Below are positions 16,475-26,011 of a DNA stretch of 64,000 nucleotides, one piece after another. The notes beneath the pieces were generated by a model. The model saw only the letters and a list, made by a program, of their open reading frames with translations. It searched no databases and was not told where the DNA came from. Source of the DNA: DATLGB01 sp963740765 (GTDB lineage: Bacteria; Actinomycetota; Thermoleophilia; Solirubrobacterales; Solirubrobacteraceae). Where the stretch lies: NCBI GenBank assembly GCA_963740765.1, contig CAVUFN010000016.1:248001-312000 (forward strand), written 5' to 3'. A program made the translations under genes and the position numbers. The stretch's first letter is position 1. Every line of letters starts with the position of its first letter.

Positions 16475-18012
16475 GGCGCCAACCGGTCCACGAGCGCCTG
16501 GGTGACGTCCTGGTCGACCACCTCGAGCTGGTCGTCGAGCCCCTCCAGCTTGAGCTGCTTGCGCAGCCACGCGATCGCGCGGCCCTTGGCCAGCTCGTAG
16601 CGCGCCTGGTAGGCGGTGCTGGTCACGTCCACCGTCCGCTGCGGCGGCGGCGCGCCCGGGGTCGACTCGAGGTTCGGCGCCTCCTGCGTCTCGCACGGGA
16701 CGTCGCGGTCGAGCGGCGGGCGTGCGTCGGGCTTGGGCGGGTTGGCGCCCTCGATCGGCAGCGGGAGCGCTGCGAAGACGCCGGGGTTGAGCGTCGCGAC
16801 GGTGGTCCCGCCCGCGAGCAGGACGCGGAACCACTGGCCGTTCGCGTCACCCGAGCGGCTCTCGCCCGACAGCCCGGGCAGCGGCTTGACCGCCTCCTCG
16901 AAGACCTTGCCCTTGGCCGGGAACTGCGTGTCGGGCACCGTCGCCTCGGTCCACGGGAGGATCACCTCGTTCTGGCACGAGGAGGCGAGGCGGACCTGCT
17001 GGTAGAGCGGCTCGGTCGCGTTGGTGAGGCGGGCGAGGCGCGGGACGGTGGGGCGCAGGTCGCGCACGAGGCCGCGCAGCTCGGGTTTGCCGACCAGCCC
17101 GCGCAGCTGGGCGACCAGCGGGGTCGACGCGGTGATGGCGGGCAGCGAGTTGCGCACGCCGGGCCGGAGGTCCCGGACGAGCCCGCGCAGCGGCGGGAAG
17201 GCGGCGTTGAGCCGGGCCAGAGCAGGCAGCGCGGCGCGCAGCGTGCGCGGCAGCTCGCCGACCGCGGCCCGCAGGCCGGCCTGGCTGCGGGCGAAGGCGC
17301 CCGCGGTGGTGTCGAAGTCGGTGACGAGGCTCTTCAGCTGCGGCGGGGAGCGGTCCAGGGCGGCGGCGTTGACCGCGGCGTCGCGGATGTAGTGGGACAG
17401 GTCGTGCTCGGCCTCGCCGAGGGAGGCGTCGGCGACGATCGCGCTGTCGCGGTACGCGGGCTTCCAGTGCCTCAGGCTGCGCCGGTACCCGTTCGCGCCG
17501 CGCCCCTTCAGCGCGCTTGCGTACTCCTTGAGCACGACCTGCAGGTCCTCGCGGCTGTCGGACTGCAGCGCCGTCAGGACCTGGTCGAGTTGCACCGGCG
17601 TGCTCGTCTGGTTGACCGGGATGACGTCGCCGTCGCCCAGCCGCGGGGCCGACGGCGTCCCTGGCTGCAGGTCGACGAAGAAGTTGCCCTCGAGGAAGAT
17701 GCGCGGGCGGATCGCGGCGCGCGCGTCGGCGTGGATCGGCTGGCCGTGCCGGTCGATCTGCAGCGTGACGATCGAACCTTGGCCCTCGCTCGCGTCGCGC
17801 GCGATGTGGGTGACCTTGCCGACCGTGATGCCCGCGATCCGCACGGGCGAGTTGGTGCGGATGTTGTTGGTCGAGCGGAACGCGGCCTCGACCTCGAACG
17901 GGCGCGCGAACGGGTTGTCCTTGGTGAAGCCGAAGTAGCAGCCGAGCACCACGACGACGAGCGCGATGACGCCCGCGGTGGTGTAGCTCACCCCGGTGTG
18001 GCGGTAGTTCAT
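16471..18012 (-). CDS. MCE family protein, fourth of the operon
   Basis: A 513-residue MCE protein. An anchor helix covers about residues 13-30, the MCE domain about 38-120 (SPVRIAGITVGKV, LEGNFFVDLQPG), followed by a long helical tract to about 350. The C-terminal third is Pro-rich (KPDARPPLDRD, PGAPPPQ) and then helical, which differs from the other five. In six-subunit actinobacterial systems each position has a distinct C terminus, consistent with a hetero-oligomer. Overlaps both neighbours by 4 bp. Confidence 0.88.
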   Translation of the reverse strand: MNYRHTGVSYTTAGVIALVVVVLGCYFGFTKDNPFARPFEVEAAFRSTNNIRTNSPVRIAGITVGKVTHIARDASEGQGSIVTLQIDRHGQPIHADARAAIRPRIFLEGNFFVDLQPGTPSAPRLGDGDVIPVNQTSTPVQLDQVLTALQSDSREDLQVVLKEYASALKGRGANGYRRSLRHWKPAYRDSAIVADASLGEAEHDLSHYIRDAAVNAAALDRSPPQLKSLVTDFDTTAGAFARSQAGLRAAVGELPRTLRAALPALARLNAAFPPLRGLVRDLRPGVRNSLPAITASTPLVAQLRGLVGKPELRGLVRDLRPTVPRLARLTNATEPLYQQVRLASSCQNEVILPWTEATVPDTQFPAKGKVFEEAVKPLPGLSGESRSGDANGQWFRVLLAGGTTVATLNPGVFAALPLPIEGANPPKPDARPPLDRDVPCETQEAPNLESTPGAPPPQRTVDVTSTAYQARYELAKGRAIAWLRKQLKLEGLDDQLEVVDQDVTQALVDRLAP

Positions 18013-19532
18013 CCGCCCGCCTCCGCCGGGTAGAGGTCCTTGCCCGGCCCGGTCTCGGGCTTGCGCGTGAAGGTCTGCCCCTCCGGCACGCGGTCGCGGC
18101 CCTTGAAGGTCGGCCCCTGCGCGCCCGGGCTGTTGCCGTCGACGTGGACCGTGTAACGGGGTTGCAGGTAGCGGGCGTTGCGGTGCAGGAAGCCGCGCTG
18201 GCCGACCTCGCAGTCCGCCTCCCCCGTGTCCGTGATGGCGGCGCCGTAGGGCGGGCCGTGGAAGTACTGGGCATTGCCCTCGGTGACCTCCTCGCCGTTG
18301 GCCGGGCCGTTGGCGCCCATCGAGCCGAGCGAGTCGTCCTGCCGGCCGGCGCTGTTGAGCAGCGCGCGCTGGGCCTGGCCGGTGTTGTCGGGCTCGGTGA
18401 AGTGCTCGGCGACCTGCGTCCAGAAGTAGTTCCAGTAGTTGCAGACGGTCTGGTAGGGCCCGAGGAATCTGACCGTCGGGTTGAGGGTGGCGACGGTGGC
18501 GGTGAGGCCGCGGAGGGCCATCGGCGTGCTGGGCGAGGACGCGAGGTCGTCCAGGGCGCCGAGCGTGCGGCCGAGCCGCTCGTTGGTGTCCACGAATTCC
18601 CGCTGGACGGGAATGCCGCGGTCGACGGCGGCGTTGAGGTCGGGCAGCGCGCGACGCAGCTCGTGCGTGGCGACGGCGAAGTCCTCGCTGAAGTCGGCGA
18701 AGTCGCGCAGGAACGGACGCTGGACGCGCAGCGAGTCGGTCGACACGTCGAGGGTCGACGGGCCCTTCTCGATGAACTGCTTGAGGCGCTCGGGGTCGCG
18801 ATCGATCGCCGCGAAGGTGTTGGCCATCGTCGTGAACAGGTGCGCCTGGGTCGTCGAAACCGGGGCGAGCGCCGCAGCGGTGTCGGCCAGCGCCTGGACG
18901 AACCCCCTGAGGTCGGTCTCGCGCTCGGCGAGCGTCTGCGCCACCGGCTCGAGGTGCGCGAACAGTCGCGGCAGCTCCTCGATCGTGCGGCTGAGGTCCG
19001 GCCCGCGGTAGGCGAGCGCATTGCCGAAGCCGAGCAGGTTCTGCTGGCCGGCGGCGCGCGTCGGCTCGTCGAAGATGCCGAAGACGTCGTCGAGCTCGAC
19101 CGGGATCTTCGACTGGCGCGCGGGGAGCGTGTCCCCGCTCACGAACGTGTCGTGCGCCTTGCCGAGCTGCAGGTCGATGTACTTCAGGCCGAGCGCGGAG
19201 CGGTTGCGCACGAGCGCGCGGCTGTCGACGGGGACGTCTCCGACCGCCTTGTCGAGCTTGAGGGTCAGGTCTGCCCCGGTGTCGCCGTTCCCGATCGGGA
19301 CGGGCTCGACCCCGGTGACGATGCCGACGCGGAAGCCGCCCGAGCGCACCTCGTTGCCCTTGACGACGTTCGCGCCGCCCGGCAGCTGGACGTGCAGCGT
19401 CGTGGTCGGGACGAACGGCAGGCCGTTGTTGGCGTTGTAGGCGAGGAAGACGGCGACGTTGACCACGAGCAGCGTCACCGCGCCGACGAGCACGGGGTTG
19501 GCGAGGACGGAGTTGCCGCGGCGCCGGTTCAT
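18009..19532 (-). CDS. MCE family protein, third of the operon
   Basis: A 507-residue MCE protein. The anchor helix is at about residues 12-31 and the MCE domain at about 40-125 (NEVRSGGFRVGIV, LGLKYIDLQLG). The helical region reaches about 350. The C-terminal region carries two cysteines and the conserved-looking YFHGPPYG and ARYLQPRYTVHVDGNSPG, a region often found in one subunit type of actinobacterial MCE operons. The ATG start and both 4-bp overlaps fit one polycistron. Confidence 0.88.
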   Translation of the reverse strand: MNRRRGNSVLANPVLVGAVTLLVVNVAVFLAYNANNGLPFVPTTTLHVQLPGGANVVKGNEVRSGGFRVGIVTGVEPVPIGNGDTGADLTLKLDKAVGDVPVDSRALVRNRSALGLKYIDLQLGKAHDTFVSGDTLPARQSKIPVELDDVFGIFDEPTRAAGQQNLLGFGNALAYRGPDLSRTIEELPRLFAHLEPVAQTLAERETDLRGFVQALADTAAALAPVSTTQAHLFTTMANTFAAIDRDPERLKQFIEKGPSTLDVSTDSLRVQRPFLRDFADFSEDFAVATHELRRALPDLNAAVDRGIPVQREFVDTNERLGRTLGALDDLASSPSTPMALRGLTATVATLNPTVRFLGPYQTVCNYWNYFWTQVAEHFTEPDNTGQAQRALLNSAGRQDDSLGSMGANGPANGEEVTEGNAQYFHGPPYGAAITDTGEADCEVGQRGFLHRNARYLQPRYTVHVDGNSPGAQGPTFKGRDRVPEGQTFTRKPETGPGKDLYPAEAGG

Positions 19533-21073
19533 GGCGCGAGCAGGAAGTCGAGGAGGTCCTGCGGGTCGCCGGCCCTGGACGGGAGCTGCGGGAGTGCCTG
19601 GGTGACCTGGTCGATCAGGGGGACGATCGGCTTCTCGGTGGGCGGCGCGCCGGGCACGCTCGGAGCCGTCGTCGCCTGCGGCGCGGGGGTCGCCGCCGGG
19701 CGCTCGTCGCCGCGCCGGCTCGGGCGGTCACGCCGCCGGGCCCGGCGCTTGGTCGCCGCGCCTTCGGGCTTCGTCGGGTCCGGCTGCAGCACGCCCTGCT
19801 GGCTCGGACCGAGGATCGACGCGCAGTTCTCGTAGAACGTCGGGTCCTTCGCCATCTCCTCCTTCAGCGAGTCCGCGTTCTGGTAGTCGCTGCACCCGTT
19901 CTGGAAGAGGTTCGCCTTGAGCATGTAGCTGTTGGCGTCGTAGACGTTGATGGCGAGCGCCTGGTCGTAGACGTACTGCAGGAGCGCCTCGAAGCCGGTG
20001 TAGCCCTTGCCGCCCGGCGAGCGCGGGTCGGCCTCGATGGCACGGTCGCGGTCGTCGAGGTCGTCGAGGACGATGCGGAGGTTCTGGGCGAGCTCCGGGG
20101 TGTCGGTGGAGAAGCGGTTGAGCTCGGCGACGACGGGGCGGGCGCTCCTGGTCGCCGCGCTCCCGATCTCCGCGGCGTCGGCGAGCGAGCGCAGGTTGAG
20201 CTGCGAGGAACGCGCGAACGGCCCGAGTTTTTTGAACAGGTGCTCGAGCCGCTCGGCGCTGGCGTCGAGGTCCTGCAGGGACGGGGTCTGGGCGTCGGCG
20301 GCCCGCCCGAGCTCGCGCATCGTCGGCGTCAGCTCCTGCAGGAACGCGGGGAGTCGGTGCAGCCCGTCCGCGATCTGCCGGCGGCGCTCGGCGCTGTCGG
20401 CGGCGGTGCCGCGCGCCTCACGGACCCAGCGGGCGACGTCGTCGCGGTTGCCGGCCAGGTCGCCGAGCACGGTGTCGCCGTCCTCGACGAGCTGGCCCAG
20501 CGTCTGGTTCTGGCCCGCGAGGATCTTGAGCACGCGGTCGGTCTCCCGCAGCGCCGGGCTGGCGCGCGTGACCGCCTGGGCCAGCTCGTCCCCGCGCGCG
20601 GCGAGCCCCACGCCGAGCTGGCCGAGGATGATCCGCAGCCGCTCGCGGTACGGGCGGCGCATGACGTCGGCGAGCAGGTCGGCGGGGACGGTCGACCCGG
20701 TCTGCTCGACGGGGATGCGGGCGCCGTCGGCAAGCGTCTTCGGGTCCGTCCCCGGCTGGCAGTCGAGGTAGTACTCGCCGATCAGCGACTGCGGGCGGCT
20801 CTCGCAGAACGCGTCGGTGCGCAGCGAGCCGAAGCCGGTCTTGGTGACCTCGATGTCCACGAGGGCGTCATGGCTCTCCGGGTCCAGGCGCAGCCGCTTG
20901 ATCGTCCCGGCGCGCACGCCGGCGACCTTGAGGTCGGAGCCGGTGACGAGCCCGAAGGCGTTGTCGAGCGCGACGGTGAAGCGCTGCCCGCCGGTGTCCT
21001 GGCCCGCGGCGGAGACCATCACCGCGGCGACCACCGCGATCGGGACGAGGAGAACGAGAGCGGCGCGCCTCAT
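19529..21073 (-). CDS. MCE family protein, second of the operon
   Basis: A 514-residue MCE protein. An N-terminal hydrophobic segment (residues 3-22) serves as anchor or uncleaved signal, followed by the MCE domain (about 32-115: SDLKVAGVRAGTIKRL, LIGEYYLDCQPG). The helical region extends to about 360. The C terminus has a highly basic patch (KRRARRRDRPSRR) followed by a Pro/Ala/Thr linker and a short hydrophobic end, suggesting an extended tail. Overlaps both neighbours by 4 bp. Confidence 0.88.
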   Translation of the reverse strand: MRRAALVLLVPIAVVAAVMVSAAGQDTGGQRFTVALDNAFGLVTGSDLKVAGVRAGTIKRLRLDPESHDALVDIEVTKTGFGSLRTDAFCESRPQSLIGEYYLDCQPGTDPKTLADGARIPVEQTGSTVPADLLADVMRRPYRERLRIILGQLGVGLAARGDELAQAVTRASPALRETDRVLKILAGQNQTLGQLVEDGDTVLGDLAGNRDDVARWVREARGTAADSAERRRQIADGLHRLPAFLQELTPTMRELGRAADAQTPSLQDLDASAERLEHLFKKLGPFARSSQLNLRSLADAAEIGSAATRSARPVVAELNRFSTDTPELAQNLRIVLDDLDDRDRAIEADPRSPGGKGYTGFEALLQYVYDQALAINVYDANSYMLKANLFQNGCSDYQNADSLKEEMAKDPTFYENCASILGPSQQGVLQPDPTKPEGAATKRRARRRDRPSRRGDERPAATPAPQATTAPSVPGAPPTEKPIVPLIDQVTQALPQLPSRAGDPQDLLDFLLAP

Positions 21074-22449
21074 GGGCCGGGGAGCACCTGCGTGAGGTCG
21101 CAGTTGTAATCGGGCGTGGGCTTGAAGGGGCCGGTGCCGTCCTCGTTCTTGTGGTCACCCGCGCCGGGGCAGCGGTTGTCCTGCCCGCGCACCCCGCCGG
21201 AGGCGACGAACGCCTGGTCGCGCAGTTGCGGCGGGACGGGCTGGAGCTGGCCGCCGACGACCATGAAGGCGTCCGCGTGGGCAGCCGGGCGGCTGATGCC
21301 GCCGAGCGCGTCGAACACGCCCGAGTGGCTGAAGTCGTCGAACCAGCCGAGCAGGTCGGGCGCGTAGGGCCGCGCGTACTCGAGCTCGCTGGTGCCGGTG
21401 GCGAGTGCCTTGGCCGACGCGGGCAGCGCGCCGTCGCGCCTGGCGCCGTTGGCGCTCACCGGGCCGACGGCGATCTTCGCCACCGGCACCTGCGCCCTCG
21501 TCAGCTCGACCACGTCGTTGTCCGCGCCCGGCCGGTCGAGGATCGCGCTGAGGTCGCGCAGCGTCGGGCGGGCGTCGCTGGCGAGCGGGCGCAGTTGGGC
21601 GAGGAACGGCCGCAGCGCCTTGGCGACCGGCTTGGAGTCGCGCACCAGCGGGTCGAGATCGTCGAGGGTGCTGCGGAGGTTCACGAACGTGGTGTTCGCG
21701 CGGCGCATGAAGTCCGGCAGGCGCCCGATCGCCTCTCGCAGCGGCGCCTGCTGGTCGCCCAGCGCGTCCGTCGTCGTCTGCAGGTTGTCGATCAGGCTGG
21801 CGAGGTCGTCCTTGCGCTCGGCCAGATCGGTGACGAACTGCGACGACGAGACCACGAAGCGCTCCAGCAGCCCGCTGTCGCGGTTGAGCTCGCGGAAGAA
21901 GCGCGACGACGCGGCCAGGGACGGGTTGAGGTACATCAGCCCCTCGCCGTACTCGTCGCCGGCGTCGGCATACTGGCGCGCCGAGCCGCGGACGACGTCG
22001 CGCAGCGCGCGGCGCGTCGGCGGATCGAGGGTGTCGAAGATCTGGTCGAGGTCGACGGCGGTCGTCGTCTGCTGCTCGGGGATCGTCGCCCCGTCGGGCA
22101 GGTCGCGGGCCGCGTCCGGCGGCAGCCGCAGGTCGAGGTAGCGGTTGGCGACGCCCGACAGCGACGCCTGGCGCACCGTGATCTCCGTGCCCTCCCGCAG
22201 GGGCGCCAGCTCGTCGTCGATGCGCAGCGTCACGTCGGCGCGGCCGTTGCCCGTCAGCTCGATCTCCTCGACCGCGCCGACCGGCCGTCCCGCGACCTGG
22301 ACGAGGTTGCCCTTGACCAGCTGCGAGGCGTTGACGAACCGCGCGTGCACCCGGTACGGCGCCTTTCCGCCGACCAGGAAAACGGCGACGACGATCGCCG
22401 CGGCCACAACCGCCCCCACCGCCACCAGCCGTGCCGGTCCCCTCCTCAC
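21070..22449 (-). CDS. MCE family protein, first of the operon
   Basis: A 459-residue MCE protein that starts the six-gene operon. The membrane anchor is residues 8-28 and the MCE domain about 33-115 (NLVQVAGRPVGAVEEIEL, VANRYLDLRLPP). The helical region runs to about 310, and the C-terminal part contains cysteines in GQDNRCPG and NYDCDL contexts. No YrbE permease or MceG ATPase gene precedes it; upstream is the divergent ohr gene after 63 bp. The cassette must therefore use permease/ATPase genes encoded elsewhere, or work without them. Confidence 0.88.
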   Translation of the reverse strand: MRRGPARLVAVGAVVAAAIVVAVFLVGGKAPYRVHARFVNASQLVKGNLVQVAGRPVGAVEEIELTGNGRADVTLRIDDELAPLREGTEITVRQASLSGVANRYLDLRLPPDAARDLPDGATIPEQQTTTAVDLDQIFDTLDPPTRRALRDVVRGSARQYADAGDEYGEGLMYLNPSLAASSRFFRELNRDSGLLERFVVSSSQFVTDLAERKDDLASLIDNLQTTTDALGDQQAPLREAIGRLPDFMRRANTTFVNLRSTLDDLDPLVRDSKPVAKALRPFLAQLRPLASDARPTLRDLSAILDRPGADNDVVELTRAQVPVAKIAVGPVSANGARRDGALPASAKALATGTSELEYARPYAPDLLGWFDDFSHSGVFDALGGISRPAAHADAFMVVGGQLQPVPPQLRDQAFVASGGVRGQDNRCPGAGDHKNEDGTGPFKPTPDYNCDLTQVLPGP

Positions 22450-22512
22450 CCTGCCGGAATTGTGACGGTGGCACGTAGGCGTTTGTCAAGCGGGAACCGT
22501 CATGCTCCCCTG

Positions 22513-22950
22513 ATGACCAAGACGCTCTACACCGCGGAGGCCACCGTGACGGGCGGCCGGGCCGAGGGCCACGGCCGCACCAGCGACGGCAACCTCGAGG
22601 TCGACCTCCGCCCGCCGAGGGAGTTCGGCGGCGACGGCTCCGGCACCAACCCGGAGCAGCTCTTCGCGGTCGGCTACGCGTCGTGTTTCGAGAGCGCCCT
22701 CGCGATCGTGGCGCGCCGCCAGAGGTTCGAGGGCGCCGACGCCTCCATCACCTCCCGCGTCCACCTCCAGCCGACGGAGGAGCGCGGCTTCAAGCTCGCC
22801 GTCGAACTCGACGTCACGATGCCCTCCGTCGACGATCCGGAGGCGGCCGCCTCCATGGTCAAGGCGGCGCACGCCGTCTGTCCCTACTCCAACGCCACCC
22901 GGGGCAACATCGAGGTCACCCTCACCGCCAACGGCACGCCCGTGGAGTAG
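22513..22950 (+). CDS. ohr: organic hydroperoxide resistance protein (Ohr, OsmC superfamily)
   Basis: A 145-residue thiol peroxidase that reduces organic and fatty acid hydroperoxides. Both catalytic cysteines are present: one in GYASCFESAL (about residue 62) and one in AVCPYSNATRGN (about residue 126). The N-terminal LYTAEATVTGGRAEGH and the NPEQLFA motif are diagnostic for Ohr rather than OsmC. The start is ATG 22513, in a 63-bp divergent region shared with the MCE operon. No OhrR regulator is adjacent. Confidence 0.95.
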   Translation: MTKTLYTAEATVTGGRAEGHGRTSDGNLEVDLRPPREFGGDGSGTNPEQLFAVGYASCFESALAIVARRQRFEGADASITSRVHLQPTEERGFKLAVELDVTMPSVDDPEAAASMVKAAHAVCPYSNATRGNIEVTLTANGTPVE

Positions 22951-22951
22951 A

Positions 22952-23025
22952 TGCCCGGGGTGGGAGTCGAACCCACACTTTGCGGGACTTAAATCCGCTG
23001 CCTCTGCCAGTTGGGCTACCCGGGC
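22952..23025 (-). tRNA. tRNA with UAA anticodon (tRNA-Leu?), class I shape
   Basis: A 74-nt cloverleaf. The 7-bp acceptor GCCCGGG/CCCGGGC is perfect, the discriminator is A, and the T arm is GTGGG-TTCGACT-CCCAC. The anticodon arm is GCGGA-TTTAAGT-CCCGC, with one A-C mismatch next to the loop. U33 is followed by UAA, which would read UUA leucine codons. The variable region is only 5 nt (AAAGT), whereas tRNA-Leu normally has a long variable arm. The D stem has 3 Watson-Crick pairs and an enlarged loop. CCA is not encoded. I am sure it is tRNA-like; the leucine identity is not certain. Confidence 0.8.
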
Positions 23026-23115
23026 CGTGGGGACGCGGAGGGTACGCCTCTCTAGCCTGGAGACAGCAACTTCGGGTCCGGCAAGGGGTTGGTACGTCTG
23101 GACCGATCGATCCGC

Positions 23116-24549
23116 ATGGAAGTCTCTGCCCTGAATCACGCCGGCGCGGCCGGCGCTCACGCGAAGTCTCCGCTGCTGCGCCTGCAGAGCGACGAGCGCC
23201 TGGTCGCACTCGTGCGGCGGGGGAACCAGCATGCGTTCGAGGCGCTCGTGTCGCGCTACCAGAGCCGGCTGCTGGCGTTCTGCCGGCACATGCTCGCGTC
23301 GAAGGAGGACGCGGAGGACGTGCTGCAGGAGGTCTTCGCGGCGGCGTTCAACGCGATGCTCGCCGACGAGCGGCCGATCAACGTGCGGCCGTGGCTGTAC
23401 CGGATCGCGCGCAACCGGTCGCTGAACCACCTGCGCAAGCAGACGGCCATCGGGGTCGACTCGATGGACGTGCATCTGTCCGACCACGGGCTGTCGACCG
23501 CGGACCGGGTGCACAAGCGCGAGGAGTTCCGGCTGCTGCTCACGGACGTTCAGGACCTCGCGGAGACGCAGCGCACGGCGCTGCTCCTGCGCGAGATCGA
23601 CGCGCTGTCCTATGACCAGATCGCCGAAGCGATGGAGACGACGGTGCCGTCGGTCAAGTCCCTGCTCGTGCGTGCTCGGGTGTCGCTGGCCGAGGCCGCC
23701 GAGGCGCGGCTGCTCACCTGCGAGGAGGTCCGGGACGAGCTCGGCGAGGTCGCCGAGGGCCTGAAGCGGACGAGTCCGCCCGTGCGCCGCCACATGCGGA
23801 CTTGCGAGACCTGCCAGGCGTTCCGCAAGCATCTCAAGGACAACAACAAGGCGCTGGCCGCGATCATGCCGATCGGGCCACTGCTGCTGCTCAAGAAGCT
23901 GATCTTCGCCCACCTCGGGACCGCGACCGCGGCCGGTGGCGGCGGAGCCGCTGCCGGCAGCGCTGCCGCGGGCGCCGGTGCGGCCGGCATGCTCCAGGCG
24001 GGCGCAAGCGCGGTCGCCACGAAGGCCGCCGCCGGCCTGGCCGCAGCCGCGATCGTCACCGCGGGCGCCGTGGAGGTCAACCACGCCCGGCATCCGAGCA
24101 AGCGGCAGGCCGCCGCCGCGAAGGAGCGCAAGCAGGCCGCAGCGGTGCTGCCTGCGCCGACGCCGCAGGCCGTCGCGTCGAGCGCGCAACCGGTCACGCC
24201 GGCCGCCACCGCCGAGCCCAAGCCGCACCGCCGCAAGGACAGGAAGCCCGCGGTGAACCCGGTGCCCGGCCCGACGAAGACGCCGTCTGCGACGCCCACG
24301 CCCAGCGTGACCGCCACGCCGTCGCCGACCGTCGCCCCCGGCGACGAGATCGAGCACGACGGCGACGTCACGACGCTGCCGAGCGACGTGACGGGCGAGA
24401 CGCAGCCCGCCGGAGCCACCGGCCCGGAGCCGTCGCCGTCGCCCTCCCCCGCGCCGGCGGAGCCGACGCCGCCGCCGTCCGAGCCGCAGCCGTCGCCGTC
24501 CCCGCAGCCCCTCGTGCCGACGCCTCCGCCCGGCATCCCCGCGCCGTAG
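23116..24549 (+). CDS. ECF-type sigma factor fused to an anti-sigma zinc-finger domain and long Pro-rich tail
   Basis: A 477-residue protein. Sigma region 2 covers about residues 35-105 (DAEDVLQEVFAAAF, PWLYRIARNRSLNHLR) and region 4 about 140-192 (ALLLREIDALSYDQIAEAM, SVKSLLVRAR). A zf-HC2-like anti-sigma module follows (Cys202, then His226-x3-Cys230-x2-Cys233). After that come a Gly/Ala-rich, weakly hydrophobic stretch (about 255-350) and a Lys/Pro-rich then Pro/Ser/Thr-rich tail to the end. The single polypeptide therefore carries both a sigma factor and its probable inhibitor. If the Ala-rich segment crosses the membrane, the Pro-rich tail would be outside the cell. TTG 23089 is an alternative start. 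Confidence 0.85.
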   Translation: MEVSALNHAGAAGAHAKSPLLRLQSDERLVALVRRGNQHAFEALVSRYQSRLLAFCRHMLASKEDAEDVLQEVFAAAFNAMLADERPINVRPWLYRIARNRSLNHLRKQTAIGVDSMDVHLSDHGLSTADRVHKREEFRLLLTDVQDLAETQRTALLLREIDALSYDQIAEAMETTVPSVKSLLVRARVSLAEAAEARLLTCEEVRDELGEVAEGLKRTSPPVRRHMRTCETCQAFRKHLKDNNKALAAIMPIGPLLLLKKLIFAHLGTATAAGGGGAAAGSAAAGAGAAGMLQAGASAVATKAAAGLAAAAIVTAGAVEVNHARHPSKRQAAAAKERKQAAAVLPAPTPQAVASSAQPVTPAATAEPKPHRRKDRKPAVNPVPGPTKTPSATPTPSVTATPSPTVAPGDEIEHDGDVTTLPSDVTGETQPAGATGPEPSPSPSPAPAEPTPPPSEPQPSPSPQPLVPTPPPGIPAP

Positions 24550-24559
24550 TCTCCGGCGG

Positions 24560-24892
24560 GTGCCGATCACGTTCGACGACTTCCTCGCGGTCGACATGCG
24601 CGTGGGGCAGGTCATCGCAGTCGACGACTTCCCGGAGGCGCGCAAGCCGGCGTGGAAGCTGACGGTCGACTTCGGGCCCGAGATCGGGACGAAGCGCTCC
24701 AGCGCGCAGATCACGAACTACTCGCGGGAGGAGCTCGAGGGACGCCGCGTCGTGGCCGTCGTCAACTTCCCGCCGCGCCAGATCGGGCCGTTCATGTCGG
24801 AGGTCCTGTGCCTGGGCGCGCCCGATGAGGAGGGCCGCGTGATCCTCCTCAAGCCCGATCAGGACGTCCCCTTGGGCGGCCGCATCTTCTAG
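24560..24892 (+). CDS. csaA: CsaA-type tRNA-binding domain protein
   Basis: A 110-residue stand-alone tRNA-binding (OB-fold) domain like Bacillus CsaA, a small dimeric protein with chaperone-like and tRNA-binding activity. The diagnostic pattern is seen: FLAVDMRVGQVI at the N terminus, then KRSSAQITNYS and VNFPPRQIGPFMSEVL. Full length for the family. The GTG at 24560 starts 11 bp after the sigma gene. The stop at 24892 is 3 bp before the acyl-CoA dehydrogenase start, so it leads a three-gene operon. Confidence 0.9.
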   Translation: MPITFDDFLAVDMRVGQVIAVDDFPEARKPAWKLTVDFGPEIGTKRSSAQITNYSREELEGRRVVAVVNFPPRQIGPFMSEVLCLGAPDEEGRVILLKPDQDVPLGGRIF

Positions 24893-24895
24893 ACG

Positions 24896-26010
<1,115 letters not shown>

Positions 26011-26011
<1 letters not shown>

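Noticed and set aside
22952..23025. Reading the tRNA as tRNA-Lys(UUU) or as a stop-codon suppressor
   Set aside because: That requires shifting the anticodon loop by one base, which breaks U33 and the normal stem length; UAA is the better reading.
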